This document shows, piece after piece, positions 11,175-20,954 of a stretch of 64,000 nucleotides of DNA. Position numbers and translations under genes: made by a program. Below the pieces are notes generated by a model that ran no database searches, was not told the DNA's origin, and was given only the letters and a program-made list of their open reading frames with translations. This DNA is from Locusta migratoria (Eukaryota > Arthropoda > Insecta > Orthoptera > Acrididae). Each line of letters begins with the position of its first letter. Position 1 is the stretch's first letter. The stretch covers positions 566,539,440-566,603,439 of the forward strand of contig CM048746.1 of assembly GCA_026315105.1 (NCBI GenBank), given 5' to 3'.

Positions 11175-11416
11175 ACATAGCGGCAATGCTTAGCCAATAT
11201 GGCGACCACAACAATATAAACGCCGAAAATTAAAGTAAAACCTACAAAATGACAGTAACGGGGAAAGCGCGGGAATGTGGGGATTTTTGGTGGAGACATT
11301 TTAAGGGGAAAAAAACACCGAAAACAAACACATAATTTAAGAAACAAAATACGTAAAATACCGAAAACAACCTAATAACTATACATGAACTGGAATACTT
11401 TTATCAATTGAAGACC

Positions 11417-11451
11417 GGGATACCACTCGTCGACTTTGAACCATGACATCA
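11417..11451. repeat. 35-bp imperfect direct repeat, copy 2
   Basis: Partner of 11140-11174, followed at once by a second CRE-like TGACGTCAT. Both copies contain a CATGACRTCA block. Confidence 0.55.
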
Positions 11452-12060
11452 CATTTGTGACGTCATCGTTGCTCGAAAATTATGCGCTGTCCGTGTTTTC
11501 ATTTGTTGTGTGGAGGCATGTAGTGGTGTGATCTTGTAGTGGAAGTCACGGTCGTTTCTGATTGTAATTTATTTCTCGTGTGGTTCCTTCTCTTGTTTTG
11601 TCGTATTGTTAGCAGGTGTTTTAGCAGTGTGATGTTAGCGGTTTAGTTCGCATTAGAATTTCGTGTTCTTTTATTGTTTTTGTTAGGATGGATATGACGA
11701 GAAAGGTTTTCTCGTTGCGTGACGCATTGGGGACTCTTGGCCACGATAAAATTCCTCTAGCTGCTTAGTGTTTTAACTGATTGTGTGGTGAACAACGTGA
11801 CGCTAACCAATGAAGCTAACGGAAGTCGTAGCCAGGGAGGGAGAAGGTTACGTGCGTGTGGTTTTTTGCCGTAGTGTTTTGTACGCCTGGCCATATTCGG
11901 TAGGTTTTTTGCCTTTTTGTGGTGTAGTTTCTGTTGGTGACTAGTTAATGGTATTTGTGTAAGGTTCAGATCACTATATCTGCATAAATATTCTACAAGT
12001 CACACTGAAGTGCTTGGCTGAGGGAGATGTGTAGGTTGGCAACATACCATGTAAATGATG
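11452..12060. other. Unassigned sequence with one short ORF
   Basis: Contains a 26-codon ORF at 11688-11768 (MDMTRKVFSLRDALGTLGHD...). Downstream, another frame reads TLTNEANGSRS. This loosely recalls the N-terminus of ISXO2/Merlin-type transposases, but there is too little sequence to claim it. Confidence 0.25.
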
Positions 12061-13345
12061 TGATGTGATTCTTCTTCTTCTTCTTCATGTACCGTCTCCA
12101 TTTAGGAGGTTGACTATTATCATAGCTATTTTAGTTTTGGAAGATGCGGCCTTAAATAGATCAGATATCGAGACATTTAACCATTTTTGCAGGTTCCCAA
12201 ACCAAGACATTCTTCTCCTTCCAACAGATTTCTTTCCTTCTATCTTCCCTTGTACTATGAGTTGCAGAGTCTTATATCTTGGGCCTCTCACAATGTGGCC
12301 GAGATATTGTAGTTTTCTTTTTTCACTTCCTGTAGTATCTCTGCACCTTTTCCCATTCTTCTCAGAACCTCCACATTTGTAACACGTTTTGTCCATGATA
12401 TTCGCTACATCCTTTGGTAGGACCACATCTCGAAGGCTTTAATTTTCCGCTCGCAATATATGTTAAATTTCCAAGCTTCTACTCCATACAATAGCACTGG
12501 GAACACATAACGTATGAGCATCCGCGTTCTTAGGTCCAGGCTCAAATCACGACTACAGAGCAGCTTCCTAATCTTCATAAAGGAAGCAAAGGCCTTCTCA
12601 ATGCGAATCTTTATTTATGAACAGTAACTATGGAGCAGTTGACACTCGTACCTAGGTAGTCATACCTCTCAACTTTTGCCAGCCTTTCGCTTTCTACATA
12701 AAGATGTTCATTTGGCACTTCAGTTTTGGTGACAGTCATGTATTTGGTATTTTTAACATTGAGTGTCAGAACATATTCTTAACTAGCTGTGATGACATTA
12801 TTCAACATACGCTGTAGGTCATGCATATTTTCAGCTGGAAGTAACGTATCGTCTGCATAACGGAAACTGTTTAGTCGAACGCCGTTTACTCGTATTCCAC
12901 CAGCATCATTTTTGAGGGCGTTCGTGAAGATTTCCTCTGAGTAGATGTTGAAGAGGAGTGATAAAAGAACGCACCCCTTCCCTCTTGATTTCCACTGCTT
13001 TCGTTTATACAAACTGAACGCGAACAGTCGAACTTTGGGTTAGATACAGTTTTACTATTCAATGTTCTTACGTTTCAATGCTCATAATAGCTGCTTGTGT
13101 CTCACTTTATCAAATGCTTAGTTGTAATCAATAAAACAGGCGTACATGTATACGTTTTGGTTGACATAAAGACATCGGCTGCATCAAGACATTGTAGGCA
13201 AACATAAAGCTTCCCTTGTTCCAAAACCATTGCTAAAGCCAAACTGAGTATTTGCTATAGCTTCTTCGAGCTTCTTGTAAGTTCTACGGTGTATGACTTT
13301 GAAGAAGATCTTCAGTGTATGGCTCATTAAGGCTGAACACACGGT
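12061..13345 (-). mobile_element. LINE remnant of a second APE/RT family (3' half)
   Basis: On the minus strand: RT block 13012-12779 with GKGCVLLSLLFNIYSEEIF and FRYADDTLLPAENM (RT motifs 4-5, YADD intact), flanked by decayed RT text back to about 13345. After a gap comes the C-terminal block 12426-12085 with KLQYLGHIVRGPRYKTLQLI and GRRRMSWFGNLQKW, the usual C-terminus of these endonuclease-RT proteins. The element ends in a (GAA)n tail at 12069-12087, a microsatellite end as in RTE-like LINEs. It is 5' truncated and clearly different from the L-A family. Confidence 0.82.
12085..12426 (-). pseudogene. LINE C-terminal domain (GHIVRGPRY...GRRR type)
   Basis: A 113-codon open stretch carrying the Cys motif CYKCGG, the LGHI.RG block and the basic GRRRMSW block. 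In full-length relatives this follows RT and is thought to contact nucleic acid. It is separated from the YADD block by about 350 bp of frame-broken sequence. Confidence 0.7.
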
Positions 13346-13596
13346 GTGATTATTACTTTTGGCAAATACAACGTACGTTAAAAGCGAAAAACTGGTTGTA
13401 GTGACAGTGATCTGTAGTGTAGTTCGAGGCCTAGATTCGGTTGGGAGGCAACAGTTTGGTTGTGGGGAAGTGATGTTATTGAATTAGAAAATACAGTAGT
13501 GGTTGTGGTGAAGATTGTTACAATGGGACATTTGAAATGGCTGAATTTGATACGATTTTTGTTTGTTGTTGGGGCGGAAGATTTGAATTTGTAATC
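13346..13596. other. Unassigned spacer between two LINE remnants
   Basis: No domain or repeat recognised. Confidence 0.4.
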
Positions 13597-14072
13597 CGAG
13601 AATTTCAGAGGGAATTTGACGCAACAATTGCAAAAATGGGGGGAAATAAAATAGTAGAAGAGTAATAGTCAGCTTTGATGGATGTAACAGAGAAAGGCAA
13701 GACCTACAAAAAGTCCTTGGTATCACAGGAATTACTAAACTTAATTGATGAAAGGAGAAAATATAAAAATGCAGTAAGTGAAGCAGGCAAAATGGAGAAC
13801 AGACAACTAAGAAATGAGATTGACAGGAAGTGTAAAATGGCTAAGCAGGATTGGCTACAAGGTAAATGCAAGTCTGTAGAATAATATATAACTAGGGGGA
13901 AAATGGATACCGCCTGCAGGAAAATAAGACATTTGGAGACAAGGAACACAGCTCTGTGAATATCAAGACCTGAGATGGAAAACCAGTACTGAGCAACGAA
14001 GGTAATGCTGAAAGGCGGAAAGCATATATAGAGGTGATCTACAAAGGAAATGAATTTAGAGGCAATATCGTA

Positions 14073-14275
14073 GCCGCAGCGAAGCGACCGAGCGCATTTA
14101 GGCGCTATGCTGCGATGCGCGAGGCCATTCCCAGTCGGGGGTTCGAATCCCCTCTCGGGCATGGATGTTTGTGCTGTCTTTGTATAAGGTAGTTCATAAG
14201 TAATTTGTAAGTTTAGGGACTGTTGACCCCGCAGTTAAGTCCCATAAGCTTAACAGACATTTGAACATTTTTGAA
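14073..14275 (+). repeat. tRNA-derived SINE in LINE L-A copy 1
   Basis: The tRNA-like head has a B box (GGGTTCGAATCCCC) and is followed by GGGCATGGATGT and a tail ending ACATTTGAAC. Near-identical target duplications flank it: CAATATCGTA at 14063-14072 and CAATATTGTA at 14276-14285. The tail is shared with the SINEs at 14701, 19490 and 33381. Confidence 0.82.
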
Positions 14276-14700
14276 CAATATTGTAGGAAGGAAAAAGAAA
14301 GTAGATGAAGATGAAATAGGAGATACTATACAGATAGAGGAATTTGACAGAGTACTGTACGACGTAAGTCGGAACAAGGCCCTTGGAGTGGATGACAGTC
14401 CCTCAGAGCTACTGATGTCTCTGGGAGAGCCACTCATCACTAAACTATTTCACCTGAAACACTCTCTGACTAAGAAAAATGTAGTAATCCCTACTCCAAA
14501 GAAATCAGACGCAGACAGTAGTGAAAATTAAAGAACCATCAATTTATGTTATGGCTGCTAAATTGTAACATGAATTATTTTATACAAGAATGGAAAAACT
14601 GGTAACTGACCTCGGGGAAAATCAGTTTGGATTCAGGAGAAACCTAGGAACACATGAGGCAATATCCACCTTAAGACTTAATGTAGATTAAAGAAAGGCA

Positions 14701-14886
14701 GCCGCGCTGGAGTAACCGAGCGGTCTAAAGCGTCTCACTACGGAGTGCGCGGTTGCTCGCCGTGGAGGTTCGAGTCCTCCCCGGGGCATGGGTGCACGTG
14801 TTGTCCTTAGGTTAGTTTGCCTAGGTTTAAGTAGTTTGTAAGCTACAGACTGATGACCACGCAATAAGATTTACGAACATTTGAAA
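14701..14886 (+). repeat. Second tRNA-derived SINE in LINE L-A copy 1
   Basis: The head reads GAGTAACCGAGCGGTCTAAA (A-box region of a long-variable-arm tRNA) and has a B box GAGGTTCGAGTCC. The tail is CAGACTGATGACC...ACATTTGAA. Target duplication AAAGGCA at 14694-14700 and 14887-14893. The surrounding LINE text resumes correctly, proving insertion after the LINE. Confidence 0.84.
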
Positions 14887-16154
14887 AAAGGCAACCAACA
14901 TTTCTAGGATTTTTAGATTTGGAGGAAGCTATTAACAATGTTTATTGGAATGGACTTTAAAATTCTGATGTCAGTAGGAGTAAAAAGCAGGGAAATTAGG
15001 GTTATTTACAACTTGCACAAAAGCCAGACCGCAGTTATTAGTCAAAGGGAATGGAAAGGGAGCATTGAATGGGGAGTAAGACAGGGTTGTAGTCTTTTTC
15101 CAATGTTATTCAATCTGTACATCGAGCAAGCTCTGAAGGAGAGCAAGAAAAACTTTGGAGAAGGTTATAAAGATCAGGGTGAAGAAGTAAAAACCTTCCA
15201 TTTTCCTGATTACATTGTAATTGTTTCAGAGACAGCAAAAGACCTTGAAGAACTATTAAACGGAATAAACAGTGTGTTGAAATGAGAATATAAGATGAAC
15301 ATTAGGCGTCACTGAAGACTTTACATTAGGTAACGAAACAATAAAGTGGTAGATGAGCTTTGTTATTTGGGCAATGAAGTAACATACGATGATCGCAATG
15401 CAGAGGATATAAAATGCATAAAGGCAATGGGAAGAAAAGCGTTTTTTTTTGTTTTTTTTTTTTTTTTTTTTTTTTTTGAAAGATTAATTTGCTAGCATCG
15501 AATATTAGTCTGAGTGTAAAGAAGTCATTTGTGTGGACGATAAATAGTTCAGACAGGAAGAAGATAGAGGCTATTGAAATGTGAAGCTACAGAAGATTGC
15601 CGAAGATTAGGTGGGCAGATCGCGTAACTAATCACAACGTATTGAACAAAACTGGGGAGGAAAGGAATTTCTGGCGTACCTTGACTAAAAAAAGGGATCG
15701 ATTGGTAGGACACGTTCTTAGACATAAATGAACTTAGCGTTGGAGGAAAGTGTGTGGAGGTAAAAATAGTAGAAGGAGACCTAGAGACGAATGCAGTAAA
15801 CAGATTCAAAAGGATGTGGGTTGCCATTCTTATGAGGAGATGACGAGGCTTGCTCAGGATAGAGTACATTGGAGAGCTGGATCATACTAGTTTCCCGACT
15901 GAAGACCACCATCACCACCACCACAACAACAACAACAGCAACCATTTTAATATTACTGGGATTTGTACGAGGTTTTATTGGTGTCGATTTTTTTTATTTC
16001 AGTGGTAATATATATATTAAATGTTCAATATTGTTTTATGCTATTGGTTTTGTACAAATGTGTTCATTGGTATTGCCATCTTCATTTGAGGTGTCTTATA
16101 CTGAACTCTTCGATTCCATGTATAGTTTTTGGTATTTCATATTGCCGACTTGGA

Positions 16155-17714
16155 GCACCCATATCCAATCCCTATCCGAACCACAGTGTTCCTCCTCGTG
16201 AGCCCCTCATGGGTCCCAGACCATGCTTAGCTGACCTCTTGAACCTACCTCATCCCTCCAAACTCCCTACCACTACTCCACAACATCCAATACCAAAACA
16301 ACCCCAGAACACTGTGGTCAACCTATCCACAAAAAACCTAAACCCCACTGAAGTTTCCGTTCTATGCAAAGGTCTTACCTTTAGTCCTACACCCCAGTTC
16401 AATCATGTTGGTCTTGTCAAAGACCTACTCTCCTTTTCCCGATCCCTACGATGGAAACACTACTTTGCCACCAATCCCTCTGACCGCAATCTACCTAATC
16501 CCAATATTGAACCCTGCCTGTCCCAATTCATACCACCATCCAACAAAGATCCCCCTGCACTCCCACCTAACCACCCTCTGGTTACCCTCCAAGAGTTTCT
16601 CACCTCCAACTTGTCCTCACCATCCTTTCCCAAGTCCCTTCCCAAGAACTCAAACCTTTCAGCAGAAGAAAGAAGAGCCATCCAAAACCTTAAAACTAAT
16701 CCTGACATCATCATCCTCCCTGCTGATAAAGGTTCCACCACTGTAGTTATGGATCACAGTGACTACCTGGCAGAAGGGCTCCGCCAACTCTCTGACTCCT
16801 CCACCTACAAGTTGTGCCAGATTGACCCCATCCCCAAAGTCCAACAAGATATCCAATCCCTACTAAAATCCTATGGCCCCTCCCAGAAACTCTCCCCTGA
16901 ATCCATCTCCCTCCTCACCCCAGCAACACCCCGCACACCCACCTTTTACATGCTCCCCAAAATTCACAAACCTAATAATCCTGGACGCCCTATTGTGGCT
17001 GGTTACTGTGCTCCTACCGAACGAATTTCAGCCCTAGTTGACCAACACCTCCAACCTATTGTTCAAAATCTACCTTCCCACATCAAGGATACCAACCACT
17101 TCCTTCACCGACTCTCCACCATTCCCACCCCTTTGCCTCCTGGATCTTTACTTGTCACAGTGGATGCCACCTCCCTATACACCAACATCCCACACGCCCA
17201 TGGCCTTGCCGCTCTGGAACACTACCTCTCCCAACGTCCCTCTGAACGCAAGCCTGACACCTCATTCCTCATAACCCTTACCAATTTCATCCTACTTAAC
17301 AACTACTTTTCCTTTGAGGGGAAAGTTTACCATCAAATCCAAGGCACAGCCATGGGCACCCGCATGGCACCCTCCTATGCCAACCTGTTCATGGGCCGTC
17401 TGGAGGAATCCTTCCTAGCATCCCAAAACCTCAAGCCTCTGGCCTGGTTCCGGTTCATTGATGATATTTTCATGATCTGGACTCAGGGTCAGGACACCCT
17501 ATCCTCCTTTCTTCAGAACCTCAATTCCTTCTCTCCCATCCACTTCACCTGGTCTTCCTCAACCAACCATGCCACATTCTGGACGTCAACCTCCACCTCA
17601 CTGATGGCTCCATTCACACTTCCGTCCATATTAAACCTACCAACCACCAACAGTACCTACATTTTGACAGTTGCCATCCCTTCCACGTCAAAAAATCCCT
17701 CCCTTACAGCCTAG
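16155..17714 (+). pseudogene. PLE reverse transcriptase
   Basis: N-terminal block NTVVNLSTKNLNPTEVSVLCKGL, then ILPADKGSTTVVMD, FYMLPKIHKPNNPGRPIVAG (RT motifs 1-2), TVDATSLYTNIPHAHG (motif A), GTAMGTRMAPSYANLFMG (motif B) and FRFIDDIFMIW (motif C, RFIDD as in Penelope). About 1.55 kb stays open. Near 17580 one base appears to be missing: the protein leaves its frame and ends at 17714, while the correct continuation (ending in KPT..QYLHFDSCHP) lies in the frame of the endonuclease ORF. RT motifs are intact, so this single frameshift is the main lesion seen. Confidence 0.92.
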
Positions 17715-18529
17715 CCACCCGTGGACGGCATATCTGCAGTGACAAGAATTCCCTTTCTGAATATGCTGAAGGTCTCACAAAGGCCTTCACAAACAGAAAC
17801 TACCCCACTGACCTAGTCCGCAAACAAATCTCCCGTGCCATATCCTCACACACCCCAAATCCTCTTCCTAACACCAGTAACCATCCACAAAAGAGCGCTC
17901 CCCTTGTCACCCAGTACTACCCTGGTCTCGAACAACTAAATTCCATCCTTCGCCAAGGTTTTGATTTTCTATCCTCATGCCCTGAAATGAGAGACATCCT
18001 GCCAAAGATCCTTCCCACCCCTCCTAAAGTGGTGTTCCGTCGCCCTCCCAACCTTCACAACATCCTAGTTCATCCTTATGCCACCCCGAAACCCAGCTCA
18101 CTGCCACAGGGATCATATCCTTGTGGAAGACCCCGCTGCAAGACCTGTCCAATCCACCCACCCAGCACTTCCTATTCCAGTCCTGTCACAGGCTTATCCT
18201 ACCCTATCAGAGGCCGGGCCACTTGTGAAAGCAGCCACGTAATTTACCAACTGTGCTGCAAGCACTGTACAGCTTTCTATATTGGCATGACCACCAACCA
18301 GCTGTCCATTAGGATGAATGGCCACCGCCAAACTGTGGCCAAAAACAAGGTGGACCACCCTGTGGCACAGCATGCAGCGGAGCACATGCTTGATTTCAAT
18401 GGCTGCTTCACAACCCGGGCCATCTGGATCCTCCCATCCACCACCAGCTTTTCTGAACTGCACAGATGGGAGTTATCCCTACAATACATTCTCCGATCCC
18501 GAAATCAACCAGGCCTCAACCTACGATAA
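17580..18529 (+). pseudogene. PLE connector, Cys motif and GIY-YIG endonuclease
   Basis: The frame carrying the endonuclease is open from about 17580 to the stop after 18529. It includes the RT thumb/connector, then CGRPRCKTCPIHP (Cys-rich putative zinc motif, about 18121-18160), then the nuclease: SHVIYQLCCKHCTAFYIGM (the GIY and YIG strands, about 18232-18290), NQLSIRMNGHRQTV (conserved Arg and HR), AQHAAEHM and the ending GLNLR. GIY-YIG cuts target DNA to prime reverse transcription. The same C-terminus (PPGLNLR) recurs at 54.6 and 55.7 kb in a related subfamily. Confidence 0.9.
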
Positions 18530-18618
18530 CTTCCCTATATATATATTTTTCCATACCTTACAGTTCCTACCTCTCTATCCCAAACCTCACCTATTTTGAG
18601 TGATGTGTGATCGTGTGT

Positions 18619-18783
<165 letters not shown>

Positions 18784-18836
18784 CGGTCTTGTGTACTTGC
18801 AGTGTGCATGCATTTTATATATATTATTTTACTTTA

Positions 18837-19196
18837 TTTTATTTTATTTTCTCCGCTCACCCGCCTCCCCACTCCATTCCTAAGCTGCATCTCGTTATTC
18901 CCATCTAACCCATCCCCACCACCGTGACGTAACCTTTCTATCCCCTCCCCCTCCCCTCCCCTCCCGTCCCCGATTCGCTGCAGAGCGTGATTCGAAGTGT
19001 GGCAGTCGGAGGTGATGGTTGTATGACTGTGTTGTGTGCCTGTGTGATTGCGTGAGTGCTCTATTTTCTGAAGAAGGCCATGGCCGATAGCTGAATGTGT
19101 TGTATGTGTGTGTCTTTTGTATGTGCCTGTCGCAGCTCGTCGCCACGTCTTTGCGGTGAGTTGTAAACTGTAGATAGAGGTAAAATTGACACGCAT
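18837..19196 (+). repeat. PLE 3' tail module, type 1
   Basis: An ATTTT-type repeat, a C-rich run (18940-18976), then a hammerhead-like motif at about 19065-19096. The whole segment recurs as the reverse complement at 63590-63965, including the C-rich/G-rich run and the hairpin. Only two copies are visible here, but length and position argue that it is the element's own terminus. Confidence 0.8.
19065..19096 (+). ncRNA. Hammerhead-like motif in PLE tail (degenerate)
   Basis: CTGAAGA, an extra A, a GGCC-AT-GGCC hairpin, then GATAGCTG. It matches the hammerhead plan except that GAAA is GATA and the cleavage-site base would be G, so activity is not expected. Confidence 0.45.
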
Positions 19197-19214
19197 GCCT
19201 GGAATGACATTGGG

Positions 19215-19760
19215 TTTTATTAGAACAAAAAAAATTACAAAGTATTGCTAGACGCTTGAAAGATCTCTTGAGCGCGTCGTTTGGTGATGATCGTGTGCTC
19301 AGCCGCCTCCTTCGTCATGCTTGGCCTCCCAGGTCCCCAGACCTGATTATTGGCTTTGGGGTTACCTTAAGTCGCAAGTGTATCATGATCGATCGACATC
19401 TCTAGGGATGCTGAAAGACAACATCCGACGCCAATGCCTCACGATAACTCCGGACATGCTTTACAGTACTGTTCGCAACATTATTCCTCAAATCAAATGT
19501 TTGTATAGCTTGTGGGACTTAACTACGGGGTCATCAGTCCCTAAGCTTACAAACTACTTATGAACTACTTACGAACTAGGACGGCACAAATATCCATGCC
19601 CGAGGGGGGATTCGAACCCCCGACCGTAGTGGCCGTGCAGACCGTGACTGGAGCGCCTCAGTCCCCTCGGCCACCGTGGCCGGCATTATTCCTCGACTAC
19701 AGCTATTGTTGAGCAATGATAGTGAACATATTGTGCATATCCTGTAAAGAACATCATCTT
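19215..19760 (+). pseudogene. Tc1/mariner-superfamily transposase C-terminus, split by a SINE
   Basis: The plus strand reads RHAWPPRSPDL, then after a frame change DYWLWGYLKSQVYHD, then MLKDNIRRQC, TPDMLYSTVRNIIP. It continues after the SINE as RLQLLLSNDSEHIVHIL and a stop near 19748. WPPRSPDL..(D)..LWGYLK is the third catalytic block of IS630/Tc1/mariner transposases that also match Tc3-like annotations. Only the last third remains. It lies directly downstream of the PLE tail. Confidence 0.78.
19490..19683 (-). repeat. tRNA-derived SINE inside the transposase fragment
   Basis: Minus-strand head with GCCGGCCACGGTGGCCGAG and B box GGGGTTCGAATCCCC; tail GGGACTGATGACC...ACAAACATTTG. An 11-bp target duplication CATTATTCCTC is at 19479-19489 and 19684-19694, and the interrupted transposase frame resumes across it. 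Confidence 0.9.
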
Positions 19761-20029
19761 TGCTTTGTGTTAATTTGTTATGATAATTTTTGCTTTTCTG
19801 ATCAGATGAAGCGCCATCTGTCAGAAATTTATTGAAATTGAACTTTTTTTTATTTTATTTTGTTCTGATGAAACCCCATGTCATTTCAAGCATGTGTGTC
19901 AATTTTTATCTCTCTATCTATATTATTCCGTGATTTATTACGTTTTCAAATTTATACTGACTTTTTAATCACCCGGTATTATAAGACTTTTGCCACAGAC
20001 CGTGATGCTCAAAAGCAAAACAAAGTATT

Positions 20030-20302
20030 GGCTATTACTGATAGATCTGAAGCATTGAATTAAAATTTGTGGTGCAGCCGAGAATCGAAGCCGAACCTCC
20101 ATGCTTACTATTTTTTTTTTTTTGCTCTCTTGGTAGTTCCGATCGTTGCGGACGCTGATCATGTTTGTTCGTTTGTGTTCGTTCTGTTCTTGGCTCAGCT
20201 TTTTTATTGCAGAGGGCGTTGAGCCCACTGACTGGGCGCGCTGAGCCACGGCGCCCGGCAACTTACTAGGCAGACGTCTTAACCGTTAGACTACCACACC
20301 AC
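20030..20302 (-). repeat. tRNA-Thr-like SINE, interrupted by another SINE
   Basis: The minus strand starts GTGGTGTGGTAGTCTAACGG (A-box side) at 20302 and ends GCACCAC at 20069, giving a 7-bp acceptor stem. The anticodon-loop position reads CTAGTAA (AGT, Thr). It is followed by AAATTTTAATTCAATGCTTCAG, a tail also found at 23757. The tRNA body is broken after the anticodon by the 20111-20261 insertion. A second copy in the opposite orientation is at 23698. Confidence 0.65.
20111..20261 (-). repeat. SINE with poly(A), nested in the tRNA-Thr-like repeat
   Basis: The minus strand begins GCCGGGCGCCGTGGCTCAGC and ends in an A run (T run at 20111-20123 on plus). Target duplication CTTACTA at 20104-20110 and 20262-20268. 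This is a different SINE from the ATTTGAAC-tailed family. Confidence 0.7.
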
Positions 20303-20954
20303 TAACGATTAAGGCGCCTTGGAATAGTCTATGTTCGATTTCCCTCCACAACACAAACTTTAATTCAGCTTCTTTGTTCCAAAGATAATTGCCACTACTG
20401 CCAAGGCTCTCCATACAGCGGAATAGCACCTTAGCAATGGACATGGTGGAACAATCCTGTTATTACATAGGAGCCGTTTTACCAATTTCTTCTGATATAG
20501 CACACTAAATTTTAACTGCCATATACTGGTACGTATGGAGAGGCAACATTTTCAAAGTCTCCCTCCAAACAATGACTTTGCCTCGCACTGATGGAGGCTT
20601 GGCAGTCAAGGATGTTCAATCACAGTGCACTGCATTGTTTATTAAGCAAACAACAAGAATGTTACAGAGCACCCAACTTGGTATTACCAAATACCTTTTC
20701 ACTACCTTGGCCCCGAAAGATCAGAGGGCGTCAGTAATGCTCAACTGGCCTATGCCTCTAAAGATTATACAGAATTAAGTTATTTACAAGAAGCTGCTCA
20801 CAGATATACCACTTCGAAGTTGTACATTTCACTGATTACGGGACACCCACGAAACCCTATAGAGCTAAAATATTGAAATAAAAAGTGGAAAAATATCTGG
20901 AAAAAAGTACATAATAAGATCCTTACGACTGACGAGCAATCTGTGTGGTTGTTA

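Larger units (their letters stand above)
13597..15940 (+). mobile_element. LINE family L-A, copy 1 (5'-truncated, heavily mutated)
   Basis: Same family as the copies at 20.95, 36.66, 38.38 and 47.51 kb. It begins in the linker between endonuclease and RT. Readable parts: SQELLNLIDERRKYKNAV (13725-13780), NKALGVDDSPSELLMSLGEP (14375-14430), VRQGCSLFPMLFNLYIEQAL (15075-15135), FPDYIVIVSETAKDLEELL (15200-15265; YADD-box family FADDI, here FPDYI). The 3' end is the family-typical ACTGAAGACC plus an ACC/ACA microsatellite tail (about 15897-15940). Two SINEs and a T-run insertion (15441-15477) interrupt it. Confidence 0.85.

Noticed and set aside
14064..14162. Functional tRNA gene at 14.1 kb (good B box)
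   Set aside because: It has a long shared 3' tail and target duplications inside a LINE, so it is a SINE head, not a tRNA gene.
15963..16154. N-terminal hydrophobic extension of the PLE RT (MYEVLLVSIFF...)
   Set aside because: The AT-rich flank happens to be in frame; PLE-like text starts only near 16155, so it is not a signal peptide or transmembrane domain of the element.
16460..16856. Minus-strand ORFs opposite the PLE RT
   Set aside because: Antisense shadows of the strongly supported plus-strand RT.
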